64,000 bases of DNA from Cavia porcellus (taxonomy: Eukaryota > Chordata > Mammalia > Rodentia > Caviidae), in assembly GCF_034190915.1 (NCBI RefSeq), contig NW_026947502.1, positions 34,998,785 to 35,062,784 on the forward strand, written 5' to 3'. The notes under the pieces were generated by a model, which worked only from the letters and a program-made list of their open reading frames with translations, was not told the origin of the DNA and did not search any database. Made by a program: the position numbers and the translations under genes. Below are positions 24,605 through 37,065 of this stretch, piece by piece. Numbering within the stretch: position 1 is the stretch's first letter; each line of letters starts with the position of its first letter.

Positions 24605-24835
24605 TTCTAGAGATTGAGTGCTCTAAATGCAACCTGAAACCCACTCCTTTATCTTAAAGTATCAACACTACAATTAGACCTGAATACAGTAGTTTTAGTT
24701 TAGAAAAAATAACTGCTATCTGATGCTCAGCTGCCTGGGTGATGGAAATGTGGCTCTTGCATGCTGACAAAGAGGGCTGTGGGTGTGTGCCATGGCATGT
24801 GTGCCATAGGTTCACCACCACTCAAGTTTGCTTGT
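24605..24835 (-). mobile_element. hAT-like nonautonomous DNA transposon
   Basis: The reverse complement reads GAGTGGTGGTGAACCTATGG, then AGCCCTCTTTGTCA, then GGAGTGGGTTTCAGGTTGCA. It lines up with the element at 61600-61820. Confidence 0.55.
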
Positions 24836-25309
24836 GGTTTGTCTTCCCCTGCATCTTGCCCTGTAATATTGATTATTATTGAATGAGGCTAAGAATTTCT
24901 GAGAGAACATATTGAGGTAGAATTAGGAAAACTTAGGTTTTAGTGAGTCTTTACCATGAATTACTAAAAGTGTTTAAAACCTTACCTTAATGTTACATAG
25001 TAGAGGTAGATATTTGTTAGCCCTATTGATGGTATTTAAGCAAAGGAAAATAAATTCCGAAAAAGTAGAAGTAATGTACCCATTCAAAGGAAGAAGTCAG
25101 AATTGACTTCATACCTATCTGTCAAAACCATGTTTATTTTATATTAAAATTAAGGTCTGTGCTATGCAATATCATAAAATTCAGTGAATACTTAAATTTT
25201 GAAAAGTATATTACAGTAAATGACATTGCCATTAATCTCCCTCAAAACATTCCTCCTTACTTCAAATATACTTATGATATCTTGCCACTTTCCAAAGCAC
25301 TTTTAAAAT

Positions 25310-25530
25310 TTCTTTTTTTCAGATCTTTAATTTTTTTCTTTTTAGTTTTGCTAGAACATGTTTGCAATTCATACGTTTTACAGTCATCTTGGAGAGTGGT
25401 TCCATGTATTTTTTTAATCTCCTTCTTCCCCTTCTTCCAATTCCTCTATCACATGTCATTCTTAATGATAATATTAGTCTTAGCTCATGCTATTGTATGT
25501 AATGTTTACATTATTTGAGGTTATTAGGAT
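25310..25530 (-). repeat. L1 3' UTR fragment
   Basis: TTTTGCTAGAACATGTTTGC followed by a CCTTCTTCC-rich stretch resembles the L1 3' UTR copies at 24208 and 44070. Confidence 0.5.
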
Positions 25531-25539
25531 CCTGTTTAT

Positions 25540-25960
25540 GGAATTTTTTTATTTTAAAGATATTACAATACAACAAAGCAAGACAGAACAAAGCCAATCA
25601 AGACGATAAAGCAAAATTGGTAGAGAACTTCAGAGCAGGATACTGGGAAAACAATAATAGCTACCATAATACATCTTGTTATGTTCACAATAGTTGTCCG
25701 TTCCATATTGCAAAATCAAACCAAAACACAATAAAACCAATCAAAACAGAATATTGCATAAAGCAAAACAGTTAATCAGAACAAAGCAAAACAGTGAAGA
25801 CAGTATTGAACTTCAAAGATAAGATAGGAGGAAATCCCCCATATTTGCCATATTGCCTATTGTCATCCTCTGGAGAGATACTCAGACTGCTGGGGCCAGG
25901 CCTGCATAATCAATCAAACAATACAAGCATTTAGTCGCATTATAGACCTTAGTTGCTATA
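25540..25960 (-). repeat. L1 3' UTR fragment (AAAACAGAA-rich type)
   Basis: CAATCAAAACAGAATATTGC, AACAATAATAGCTACCATAA and CAGTATTGAACTTCAAAGAT resemble the L1 3' UTR blocks at 42935 and 56160. Confidence 0.55.
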
Positions 25961-26251
25961 AACTCAGGCTGTCCTCAAAACCATCTACTAACATCCATCC
26001 ACTAACGGTGTGGAGGTAGCGGTGGAGGGGTCAGGAGACCCTGGCTTTTCTCTTCCAGGCTCATGCTGCTTACCAGGAAGGCTGGGTCCTTGCTTTCTTG
26101 GTTGGTTCCCCAAGTCTCTTCATGGTGGATTCTCGGGAGACACTGGCTTTTTTCATGGAATATCTTTATGCTATTTATTTCCCTTCCCTTTCTTCTCACT
26201 TCTCATGCTTTTTTCCCTTGGATCCTTTCTCTATTGCAAGAAATAGGTATC

Positions 26252-26611
26252 TGTCATGGTTTATGTCTGTGTCCCCAGGCCTCATGAGTTTGCATTGTGT
26301 ATTTGTGATTGGTTCATTGTCTAGTCCTTGGATTGATGGTGTCAGTGCTCCACCCACATAGGGGTGGAGCCAGGATGTGATGTAATGGCAGGAAGAAGGT
26401 GTGTCTCTCTTTGCTGGTTCAAGTTTGCTGTCAGCGGCTGCCATGAACTGCGGTCCAGCCATGCCCCCCTGTCTTGGAGCCAACCGAGTGTGGACTGAAA
26501 CCTCCAAAAATAAATAAATAAATAAAACTGTAAGAAATAAACCTTTCCTTTCCCAACTTGGGCATCAGGTATTTTGTCTCAGCGACGAGCATAAAGTAAC
26601 TAAGACAGTAT
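26252..26611 (+). repeat. MaLR LTR
   Basis: Starts near TCATGGTTTATGTCTGTGTC and ends ATAAACCTTTCC, CAGGTATTTTGTCTCAGC, AAGTAACTAAGACA, the MaLR 3' end. Confidence 0.75.
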
Positions 26612-26725
26612 CCATTCTTTTTTTTTTTTTTTTTTCCTGGTACCAGAGAGCGAACTCAGGACAGCGTGCTTGCAAGGCAGGCACTTATGCTGCTGAGCTA
26701 AATCCTCAGCCCTGGTATCCATTCT
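26608..26725 (-). repeat. ID SINE with target duplication
   Basis: Long T-run, CTGGTACCAGAGAGCGAACT, GCTTGCAAGGCAGGCACTTA and head CTAAATCCTCAGCCC. GTATCCATTCTTTTT flanks both sides. Confidence 0.88.
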
Positions 26726-26729
26726 TTTT

Positions 26730-27090
26730 TATCCTCTTTCTTTGTACTTTTCCTCACTCATATAAGAGATACCATACTGTATTTAAACTTGTGTGGCTGG
26801 TCTATTGTGCTGTACATTACAGTTTCCAGGTATATCCATTTTCCTACAAATGTCTCAAATCTGTGATACCACACTTTCTTTATCCAATCATCTGTTGACT
26901 GAGATGAATTTTCCTCTTAAGGATGCTTTCATCATGTCCCAGAAATTTTGATGAGTTATACCGTCATTGTCATTAAACTCCAGAAATTTTTAAGTGTCTT
27001 TAATGTCTTCTGTGATCCATTGGGTGTTTAGGGTACATTGTTAATGTTCTAGGAGTTTTGCTTTTCCCAAAATTATACCAGTGGTATGGG
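26730..27090 (-). repeat. L1 fragment
   Basis: Antisense L1: ATAAGAGATACCATACTGTA (3' UTR part) and then ATCCATTGGGTGTTTAGGGT (ORF2 middle). Two rearranged pieces. Confidence 0.5.
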
Positions 27091-27127
27091 GTACTATGAC
27101 AGAGTCCAAATCACTAGCCATGAGTCA

Positions 27128-27496
27128 GCAGTATGGTTTGTGTTTGAATGTCCCCCAGAGTCATGCAGTAATGAAGGTGGCTGAATCTAGCATTTGTGAT
27201 TGGTTCGTTGTCTAGCACAGAGATTGGCAGTGTGAGTACTGCACACACCCAGGGTTGGGTAGACAGCATACAGTATAAGGAAGGAAGACAGGCATGTTTT
27301 TTCCTTTTGCCCTTTTTGGTCTTGTCACTTGCAGCTGCCATGAATGGGTGCCCCTTACCCATGCCACCGTGCCTTGGGACCAGCTGAGTATGGACTGAAA
27401 TCTTCACAAACTGAGCTAAATAAACCTTTCCTTTCTTAATTTTGGGAATCAGATATTTTGTCTCAGGAATGACAGAAAAGTAACCAAGACAAAATT
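27128..27496 (+). repeat. MaLR LTR
   Basis: Starts GTATGGTTTGTGTTTGAATG and ends ATAAACCTTTCCTTTCTTAA, CAGATATTTTGTCTCAGG, AAAGTAACCAAGACA. Confidence 0.78.
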
Positions 27497-27589
27497 TGTT
27501 ACCAGTGGAGTGAGGTCTTTGCTATGACTGTATCTGGTTCAAGACCCCACTCTTGGTTACTTTTCTCTTGTTGCTGAAACAAAATATTT

Positions 27590-29590
27590 TTAGAATTCTA
27601 TTCTTGTGTTGAATTTGTGGAATCTTGACCATAATATGCCTGGCTGTAGATTTTTTTTTTGTCATTGCTAGGTGGAATTTTATATGCTTTGTTTATTTGT
27701 ATGTCAAATTCCTTTTCTCTACCAGGAAGATTTTTTGCCATGATGTCTGTGAACATTTTTTTAAATGTCATTTGTGGTATCTCCTGCTTTTTCATTGACT
27801 TTAAGCAATCAAGTTATTCTTTGTCTCATCTAGCAACTTGTGATTTCTCATGGTCCCTTGCTGTTTTTGAGAAATCTTTCTTTTCCTTGTCGCTAACTGC
27901 AAACCTGTCTTCAATCTCTGAGATCCTGTCCTCACATTGACCTAACATGCTTTGAATATTTTCAATGGAATTTTTATTCTCCTGGATATCTGCTTGAATC
28001 TGCTTTACAGATTCCATTTCTTTCTTATGCTTAGCTTCCATACTTTCCTTAAGCTCGTCTATTTTTTTGTGTCCATTCTAATGTCCCTAAGCATGGTGTG
28101 TATTTTCACAATCTCTGTAGTTATCTGTGAGATTATTTCTGATTTCATTTTTTCCAGAACCTCATTCAATTGCTTTGTTGTTATCACTTCAGAGAGGCCT
28201 GATGAGGGGCTTTCAGATTGTCCCACCTCATTGCTCCCTGGATTTGCCTTTGGTGAACTGGATATTTGGTGTTGCATTTTGCTTAAGTGTCTTCTCATTT
28301 TAATTTCTCTCTCTTTTTAGTTTAATTCCTCAGATGATGCTTGTGAGTTGCCTATGGTGGGTTGCTTTATTGGCAGGATTTAGGAATTATATGATTTTTA
28401 CTTCTCTGAGGTATCTTCCAGGTTGGGCTGGTTTTTGGGTTTTGAGTTTGTTGGAAGACCATACCTCTTCTGTTTATTGGAGAAAAGAAGTTGTTGCTAG
28501 TTTGGCCTCATCCTGGATCTTTGGCACTGTGCCACCATATTTTCTATGACCCTTAGTTAATCTCAGTCATGGAATACCATGACCAACAGCTGTTTAAAAC
28601 AGTTATGTCAATTTTGGCTAAAGTGGTACCAAAAACATCAAACATAGCAGAAAACCACAAACTGACCTAACCCTTAATTTGCAACTTTTGACCATATGAA
28701 CTAGATTTGTAGTTGTATAACAAAATGTAAAAAACCAGATAATTATATGCAATATATAAGTCCATACTATGTCATTTTTGCCCTCAGGGGTTAAACTTTA
28801 AAATGGATTAAGGAGAAAAATAAAGAAGTACAAGTAAAGAAAGAGATTAGAAGTTTGAGTACAAAGGGGGATCACATCAACTTTGGGAAACTGATGCAGA
28901 AGACTGAAGGGAGAGAAATGAAAGAATTAAAAGGAAGAATAAGCCATAGACAGCTGTAGAGACAGAGTCCTGAATTGTGCCAATATATCCCAGCAAGCCA
29001 GCAGTTGCTTTCTTGGCAGGGAGTGGATAATCTCAGCAGGCCTTTCCTGAAACCAGATTCTGAGCTCACTGCAGTTGAAGCAATTTCCACGAGTCTGTGC
29101 CTAGCTGGGAGCTGCTAGATGCAGCTGGCAGCAGTTCTGGTTTCTGAATTCAGCCAGTCTCTCTCCAAAATGATTCCTGGCTAATTGCTCTCTCCCCATG
29201 GGAGGACTAACTTTTATGCACTCACTGCCAGCCAGTGCAGTCCTCCATGTGCGCCACTCCCTTCCACCTCCACATCTCTCTACAGAGGCCTCCAGGTTTG
29301 CCGGCCATAACTGTCACCATGGCTATGCATCCCCAGGTTCAAACAGCTCCTCTTGCACAGTGAGTCCCATTTCAGGGTGAAGGCATCGCAGATTATCTTC
29401 TTCTTTGAAGTTTTTCTTTTCACTGTCTCTGTGGGCTTCAGTTCACAGTTCAGATTCTTCCCGGGTCCAGGGGACCCACTTCCTTCCTTCTTGGCTTCCT
29501 CACAATGCTATATTCTAGCATCTGGACAATGACCTTCAGAGAGGCTGCTCTGTCTGCTATCCACCACTCTGCCATCTTCCTGGGAGTCTG
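27590..29590 (-). pseudogene. L1 5' UTR plus ORF1 relic
   Basis: On the minus strand the element opens with AGGAAGATGGCAGAGTGG (about 29,585), the usual L1 5' UTR start. It runs through about 1.2 kb of untranslated sequence and enters an ORF1-like frame at 28,298 (MRRHLSKMQHQISSSPKA). Coiled-coil pieces follow (ENKNSIENIQSMLGQCEDRI at about 27,970), and then the C-terminal block KKMFTDIMAKNLPGREKEFD near 27,730, typical of the ORF1 RNA-binding part. The frame is broken and part of the middle is missing. ORF2 does not follow, so only the 5' third of the element is here. Confidence 0.7.
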
Positions 29591-29635
29591 ATTAGCATCC
29601 TCTTAAGAGGAGACCTGAGAGGGCAGGCTCTCCCA

Positions 29636-30045
29636 CTTTGGTGGCTTGTGTCTAGATGTCTCCCAAAGCCTAATAAGACCACAGGATTTTTTTCAGAGGT
29701 GACTGAATCTAGATTGTATGATGCTGCGATTAAGGATGTGTGATTACTAAATTAGACTGTTGATTGATTTGGCACTGCCTTAATCTCAGTAGCCTAGATA
29801 AAATATGACAGAGGCAGAAAGAACCTGCTAAGGTTGCTTTTTGGTTCCCTCTGACTTTTATTTTATTTATTTTTTTGCTACCTCCTACCCACCATTAGGT
29901 ATTTCTTCTCATGGCCAACTGCCACACCGTCCTGCTAATTATGGACTGAAACCTCTACAAACTATGAACTAAATAAACCCTTCCCCCTTAAACTGTGTGT
30001 ATCAGGTATTTTGTTTCAACAACCAAAGAAAAGTAACTAAGACAC
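29636..30045 (+). repeat. MaLR LTR
   Basis: Starts near TGGCTTGTGTCTAGATGTCT and ends AACTAAATAAACCC, CAGGTATTTTGTTTCAAC, AAGTAACTAAGACA. Confidence 0.72.
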
Positions 30046-30049
30046 CTTG

Positions 30050-30205
30050 CATACACCAAGAAAAGGCTACATGAGCACCCAGCAAGTTGAGGCCATTTAC
30101 AAGTCAGGAAGAAAGCTTTCTTCAGAAATTGAACTCTGCCAGATGTTGGTGTTGGGGTTGTCAGTCTTTGAAACTGTAGAATATAAATTTGTTATGAAAG
30201 CCAAC
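30050..30205 (+). repeat. MaLR LTR fragment
   Basis: GGCTACATGAGCACCCAGCA, ACAAGTCAGGAAGAAAGCTT and CTTTGAAACTGTAGAATATA follow the central part of MST-type LTRs. An open frame here is incidental. Confidence 0.5.
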
Positions 30206-30427
30206 AGATCTATAAAACTAGGTATGATGACCTGAGCAAACTAATATAGTTTTTCCCACCATGTGATCCTCTTCCTTTTCAGTGTTAGTAATAAGTTCAT
30301 TTGCCAAATTAAGCATGAAAGAACTCTGTCCAAATCATTTGGCAAGGGATTATTCCTAAACACCATTCCTTTCCAGGCAGTGTCAGACTGATCTTTCCTC
30401 TGGTACAAGTTGTTGAAAGTGGCTGCT

Positions 30428-30620
30428 TTTTTTTTAAGTTTTAATTTTTAAGAAAATAAAACCAAACAGAATAAAGCCAAAACAAAACAGTGAAATTGAT
30501 ACAGGACTTCAAAACAAAATAATAAGAAATCAACAATGGCTGACAAATCTATATCACTTTCACTGCTTTGTTTTGATTGGTTTTCTTGTGTTCTATTTGA
30601 AAGTGACTGCTTTTGGATGA
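30428..30620 (-). repeat. L1 3' UTR fragment
   Basis: Starts with a T-run (A-tail on the minus strand), then CAAACAGAATAAAGCC and GATACAGGACTTCAAAAC, as in the copies at 42935 and 56160. Confidence 0.6.
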
Positions 30621-31607
30621 TGATAACTATCATTCAAAAAAGGTACTTCTATACTTCAAAAATTGTACTTCTGTAGGTGGTTGCATTTGCCACATGTATA
30701 AGTAAGTTTACTAGCTTACTCTGTGTTAGGCTAGAAAGACTCTTAGTGATTTTTTTTAAAATTGTTACCCTTATCAGACTTGCCCCCAAGTAAATAGAAT
30801 ATTTCAGAGAACATCCATATGTCCATCAACCAGATTCAGTAATCACTAGGATTTTGTCCATAAAGACTTTGAAGAAAACTATCAGTGAGAGATTATATTT
30901 ATAAAGTATGCCATGGGGAAGAAAACACCATTATTTTGTGAGCTATGTCTATACTGTTAAACTATAGGCAAATGTATCTAATTCTTCTTTAACAACTTAT
31001 AGAGTAAATTTTGCCTATCATTTAAAGACTGGACTCTTTAATAAAGTGGAAATGTTACATATTCAGTAATAAGCCTTTTTATTTTTGGTAGATTTCTGTG
31101 TATTCTTCTCTTCAGATAATGCCAGGAAAGGGCTCCATGAATGGACCCTCTCTCTTCCCATCTGAGTTCTTTGTAACAGGCTCCTGAGAGAGAAACCCAG
31201 GGGTGTTAGTCTTCCCAACCTATTGCATCCTCTCATAGATGCTTACCTAAATTTTTTTAACTACCACAGTTAAATTCTGTAAAGTGTCATTATTTCTACA
31301 CTTAATTTTTATATACTACTCTTAACTGACATCCTCATAGCACCATTTTCTTACAATTCTACAGGAATGTGTATCACTTGAGAAATTTATATTGCTCCTG
31401 TCTTTAAGACTACACGGTAGCTGACTTCCCAATAGGGTAAATTTAAATTTCCTCTGCTACCCAACCTTAGACCCACTGATCAGTTAGGGTTACTATTTCT
31501 TAGTGCCTTCAGTCTGTTTCTCCATGCTCCCAATGAAGATCTGTCAAGGTTGTGATGTGCCTTCTCTTAGTTACCATCTCTTTTCTTTACTATGTATCTT
31601 TTTATAA

Positions 31608-31690
31608 TTACTTTTTTTTTTAGTACTGGGCATTGAGCTCAGGGCCATGTACATGTTGGCTAGTACTCTTAACACTGCACCCCCAAACCT
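31608..31690 (-). repeat. Old ID-type SINE
   Basis: TTAGTACTGGGCATTGAGCT and CAGGGCCATGTACATG. The body is diverged. Confidence 0.5.
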
Positions 31691-32330
31691 GTGCATCTTT
31701 TTAAAACTACATAAAAAGACCAAATAGTACAAGCCTTTATGGGAGAAGAGGTGATTTCCCTTCTCTCTTCAAATGTCTTCAGCATGAGATAGTAAGTGCT
31801 CATGAAGTTATCCAATGCATCTGCTGACCTGTTATGTCCACATTTTGGGCTGAGGTTTAGTTTTTGGGAGACAGTTTAGAAATGTTTCAGATGTTTTTTG
31901 AGTCACATTTTGCAAAAGGAAATCCAGTTAAAATTTGAAATCTAAAACCAAAGAAATTGCATCTATGTATATTTTTAAAAATTTATGAGTGCAGAATATA
32001 TTAGTATTTAGTGTTTCACACAATGCTTGGACTATCCTATGACATAGTAATAGAGACAGAAAGGAGAAAGAATAGAACGAGTTGATATTTGATATAATCT
32101 TTCTATAGAAAGATTATATTTGTATGAGTTTTATGTATGTGTATTTTCACATGAACCCAATTGCTGCCATCTCAATTTTTATTGTAACTGCTGTTGTTAT
32201 TACAATGCATAGTTCATAGTTATATATTAAAATCTTAACGTTCAGGACTAGGATCACAAGCAAATAGATGGCTTTCTAGTACCACCTTGTGGCTAAATTA
32301 TTAATATATACTACAAAATGATCACTATGA

Positions 32331-32519
32331 TTGGGCATGGTGGTGCATGCCTGTAATCCCAGCACTTGGGAGACTGAAGCAAGAGGATTGCCACAAGTCT
32401 AAGGCCAGCCTGGGATACAAGTGAATTCAAGGCCAGCCTAAATTGTGTAGTAAGACACTGTCTCAAAAAGACAAAAAAAAAAAAAAAAAAAAAGAAAAAA
32501 AAGGAAAAAAAAAAAAAAG
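32331..32519 (+). repeat. B1-type SINE with long A-tail
   Basis: GGGCATGGTGGTGCATGCCT, TAATCCCAGCACTTGGGAGA, AAGGCCAGCCTGGGATAC, then a partial duplication and a long A-rich tail interrupted by G. Confidence 0.92.
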
Positions 32520-33015
32520 ATTGCTATGGCAATAGATAGGCCGGGAGATAGATATACAGCATATAGCAAAATATCCATTTAAAATATGTTTGTCATTATA
32601 TATATCAAATGATACATTTGGAAGTGATTTTACAATTACTTAAACATCAGGTAGAGACATTTCATTTGATAGATTCAGATATAACAGAACTTAATTTTTG
32701 TATAATTTATCTAATGTTAGATAATTCAGGGGTCCCCTAGGTGTTTTCTAGGTTTGCTTCTAAGTTCTGGGAAAGTGAGTAGGTATTAATGTATCTGCAT
32801 GGAAAGAGGTTTTTGATGCTTGGTTGTCAAACAACATAAGCCACTGTTAGGTCACTTGTTGCTTGCTCCCAACTGCATGATTCCTTCAGGTCTGGTGTGC
32901 CTTAGCCAATTCTAAACATCAGGAATCCTCTGTTGCACTGAGCCCCACCTACCTTGACACATTACCCCTGCCTTCTTTCTTGGGCTGTCTCTGGAAATCC
33001 ACTAAGGAAAGCAGC

Positions 33016-33408
33016 TGTCTTAGTTCATTTTCTGTTGATAATAACATAATACCATACATTAGGCAAGTTAGAAAGAGAAGAGGTTTATTTTGGCTCATGG
33101 TTCTGGCCCAGTGTTGAAGGGTTGCATATGGTTACTGTCTTCTTGCTGGCAGGGTCTGTAAGCAGTGCCGGACATTATATGGTAAGAGGCAGGGCGTGAA
33201 CATGCATGTTCTTATCTGTCTTTTCTTATAAAACCATTAGTATTCAATAACGGAAGTACTGCACTGGTGACATTACCTAATCAAAATCGTCTCCCAAAAT
33301 CCTTACCTCTAAACAGTTGTATTAAGTTTTTCTCCTATTAATATATCACAAGGAAAATAAAACTCCAACATGAGTTTGGGTGACAACAAACTATTCAAAC
33401 CATAGCAG
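33016..33408 (-). repeat. MaLR LTR (MST-like)
   Basis: TGTCTTAGTTCATTTTCTGT, GAAGAGGTTTATTTTGGCTC, CATGAGTTTGGGTGACAACA and TCAAACCATAGC mark both ends of a minus-strand LTR. Confidence 0.82.
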
Positions 33409-34169
33409 CAGCACATTCATATGAGGATCCATTCTGTTCTAGGGTCTCCCAAACCATCCAGGATTTATTTTATTCTCCTTTGTGCAAGTAAAGAATCAGC
33501 ATCCTGCTTTGTGAGTCACTAGCTTATGACATCTTCCTCTCTTGAGTTCCAGGCAGCCAAAATCAAGCAAGACATTATTCTTTGAAATAATAGATCTTAA
33601 TAACCTACCTGCATGAGAAAGAAAGGTGGAAGAATGGCAAATGGGAATGGTAAGGGGACTAAGGTGGAAGGAAGTATCTGTACAGCAATACTAAAAGCAC
33701 ACCAGTTATATTTTAGGATTACAGAGTCTGTCAAAATATATATGCATCAGGAAACGAAAAATTTGCATAAATATTATAATACCAAATTTATTGAAATACC
33801 ATGAGATTAATACAAGTTACCTTTGGCCTGTACAATAATAATAAGTGCTCAGAGTGATGGCCATTAGCTTCCAGATATTCATTAGTACACAAAACTGCTG
33901 AAGTATATATACTTGTTTTATGGCGGGTTCTGTATATTACTCTATCAGGCCAATTTTATAGATGAGAAGAAAGCCTTGAGTAGTTGTCAAGATCACTGTG
34001 CTGTGACATGCTGGTATACCACAGAGCGTTTTCAGGCATATCAAGGTAGTGATGTCCTCTGTCTTTAGTAGATGGACAGGAACTGAAATAATTGAAGTTG
34101 ATTCTCTCAGCCTGGTCATTTCTGAGGGAGATTAGCTTTATTTCTATTCCAACACAGAAGTCAAAATAA

Positions 34170-34930
34170 GTTGACTGTGTTAGTTTTCTGTTTCTGTAAA
34201 ACAAATAAAATCTAAAAATTATTGTTTGGGAGCAATATCCACTTTATTTTCTCATGTACTCAGTGTGTAAAATATTTGGGTTATGATTAGCTAGGAAGCC
34301 CTTCTTTTGATCTTTCTTTGGGTCACTTGTGCAGCTGAAGTCATCTGGTCATTGTCTGTGCATTGATTTTCCAATGTGGTCTCTTTCACATGTTTAGCCT
34401 TTGGTGCTGACTAATGGCTGGGTCATATATCTTTGGCAAGGTAGCCTAAGTTTCTTTACCTGTTAGAAGGCTTTATACAAGCAGCAGAGGGGAAATCCTA
34501 ATGCACAAATACTTTTGCTTGTACTTATGCCTTATTTGTTGATATTTCAATGGCCAAGCCAGGGTACATAACCAAAGAACGGTGTAATTGTCAGAGAAGT
34601 AAGTATAAAAGGATGTGGAAACAGGTAAGTATGATTCACCTGAGGTCATAAGAGTAACACTCTACTACACTGTGATAGCCAACACCTCCACATGTCTGGC
34701 CTACCACAAATGAGGTTTTTTTTTCCTTATATCACAACTCAATGAAGATTGACAAGGAAACGTTATCACAGTCATTCAGGAAGCTAGGGCTGTTCTATCT
34801 AGGGGCATATTGTTTTCTAAAACTTCCAACAGATGAGAAAGGCAGAAAATGGAGGGTTAAAAAAAGGATTTAGAGGCCAAGCCTGGACATGTTATATCAG
34901 TTCCAGCCACATTCCAATAGCCAACAGTCT
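34170..34930 (-). repeat. MLT1-like MaLR LTR
   Basis: GTGTTAGTTTTCTGTTTCTG, TTTGGGTCACTTGTGCAGCT and GCCTTTGGTGCTGACTAATG resemble MLT1 in reverse. Borders are soft. Confidence 0.5.
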
Positions 34931-35189
34931 TTTTGCCCCTGGCTAATATGAAGGCATTGGGAAATACATAAGGCTCAGGAAGAAGAAGAAAATGCATTTA
35001 TTGATGAGCATTAGTATTCTTCAACACAGTTAGTAAAGCTAAACTAAAATTTATCAGAGGCCACCATATTGGACTAAGTTCTAGTCCTTCTAGTGATTTC
35101 AACAAATCAGACAAAAATAAAAATGAAGTTATTCATGTAAAGGTCTATATCACCAAAGTCGAATTTTTATCTGACTTAAGAAGTCAAGT

Positions 35190-35199
35190 GGGAGAGAGA

Positions 35200-35262
<63 letters not shown>
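35190..35262. repeat. (GA)n microsatellite
   Basis: About 35 GA units with a single ACA interruption near 35,211. Confidence 0.95.
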
Positions 35263-35264
<2 letters not shown>

Positions 35265-35456
35265 ATTTTGAGGGAATAAATGAATATGGACAAATTCCTC
35301 GAGCAGCCCAGTTTCAATGACCTTGATAGTAAAGTCTCCTGTGTTAATCATTATGATTAAAATCCACTAAATTGAAGTAACCTAAAAAAATACATTGAAG
35401 TAACCTGATATTAACAAATCAGTAATTTTTCAATCATTTCCCTATTCTTATATTGT

Positions 35457-35457
<1 letters not shown>

Positions 35458-35491
<34 letters not shown>

Positions 35492-35560
35492 CCAGGGATC
35501 GAACTCATGACCACAAGCTTGCAAGGCAGGCACTTATGCCGCTGAGCTAAATCCCCCACC
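35458..35560 (-). repeat. ID SINE with a (C)30 run in place of the T-run
   Basis: Thirty C's (35458-35487) lead directly into GGTACCAGGGATCGAACTCA, GCTTGCAAGGCAGGCACTTA and head CTAAATCCCCCACC. The target duplication CCTATTCTTATATT / CCTATTCCTATATT flanks it. On the minus strand the SINE therefore ends in poly(G) instead of poly(A). Confidence 0.9.
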
Positions 35561-36462
35561 TATTCCTATATTATAATGAAAGTAATTTTAAAATGACCAA
35601 TCTGCTTTTGTTCTTCGTTTTTGCTTTCTTTGGTTTGCTTCTGTTTAAAAACTAACCACCCCAGTACAACTCACTGTTAACACATTCTGTTTCATGGAGT
35701 GAAGTGCTGCTCAATTCTAGAATCACAAAGCCAATTTATATTTTAGAACAAACTGCTGCATTATTGTCTTTTGACAATATCTTGGTGGCCAAGTATCAAA
35801 TATTTGTCCTCTTATTAACACATTATATGTATACTGTCCCAGAGATTAGCCCTGCATCCAGGATCTGTTATTGATACACAGTACTCTTTAGAAGGTACAG
35901 ATATGATACCTCATGGTCAGGTAACCTATATACCATGTTAACATGTATTATAATATGCTTTCACTTGTTTACCCTATGTTAAGTAGTAGAACACATCTAC
36001 ACTGATTTTGAAATAACTCGACAGACATTGTGAAGACTCTTTTTGCTGGGGATAGGAGAAATTGTATTTTTAGATTCTAACTCCACTCTTTGGGGAGAAA
36101 TATTCACAAGCCAGGCAAATATTCTATTGTTTATCACAGCTTTGCCCACTATTTTTAGTATCTGGGAATGATTATTACTTGAATGATTGTGTTTTATCCT
36201 AATGATGATTTTGTATTTCCATCATCCTTTTTATATTTATCAAGTAAAGTTTTTCCATTAGGAAGAAATGTTTTTTCTCCCATTTATTTGCTCATTTAAT
36301 TGTTCATTAATATAGCTATGGGTTCAAGGATAGTTATTTCATGAGTTTATAATCCAATATTGTAACTATTTTGATACTCAAATTATAGCATTTTTGGCCT
36401 TCAGTAGTTTCTAGAAGCTGGTTCCTCTGTTCTTTTGAAGAGTCTGTATCTCTTACAAGCAA

Positions 36463-36611
36463 CCCCTTAGTTCTTGATTCTTTTTTTTTCAATCTTTTTT
36501 TTTCTTTTTTTTTCCGGTACTGGGGATCGAACTTATGACCGCCTGCTTGCAAGGCAGGTGCTTATGCCGCTGAGCTAAATCCCCAGCCCCCTTAGTTCTT
36601 GATTCTTTAAG
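36463..36611 (-). repeat. ID SINE with target duplication
   Basis: T-rich tail, CGGTACTGGGGATCGAAC, GCTTGCAAGGCAGGTGCTTA and head CTAAATCCCCAGCC. CTTAGTTCTTGATTCTTT flanks both sides. Confidence 0.92.
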
Positions 36612-37065
36612 ATGTTTCAGGATCATCCTGTCTTTGTTCCATACAAGCCCTATAATTAACCTTTATTCTAGGGAATTCTGGCTCCTTTTATGGGAAATAA
36701 TATTTAGGAAATAAGATTTTGGGATTGGAAGTATTCACTGATATTAGGATACGTTCATACCGATACCCCTGATTTCAATTTAACAGCACGAAGTTCTCTC
36801 TTGACTTTGGCCTTTCATTATTTGTAATTGCTTTCTTCACTATTTGGCTGCAGATCAGAGAAAGGAAGAATCACAGTATATATCAATTCTACCTACAGTC
36901 TACTTACCAGAATTCATCCATATGCCTTCACAACAGAGGCAGGGACTTTGGGTAAGATGAGAGCAATGTGGTCTAGTGTTGGTTTCTGGAAGAAGAGAAA
37001 CATGGAAATTTATGAGCACCAAAATTCTTTACCATACCTAGGAGGTCATGCAAATATTTTCTATG

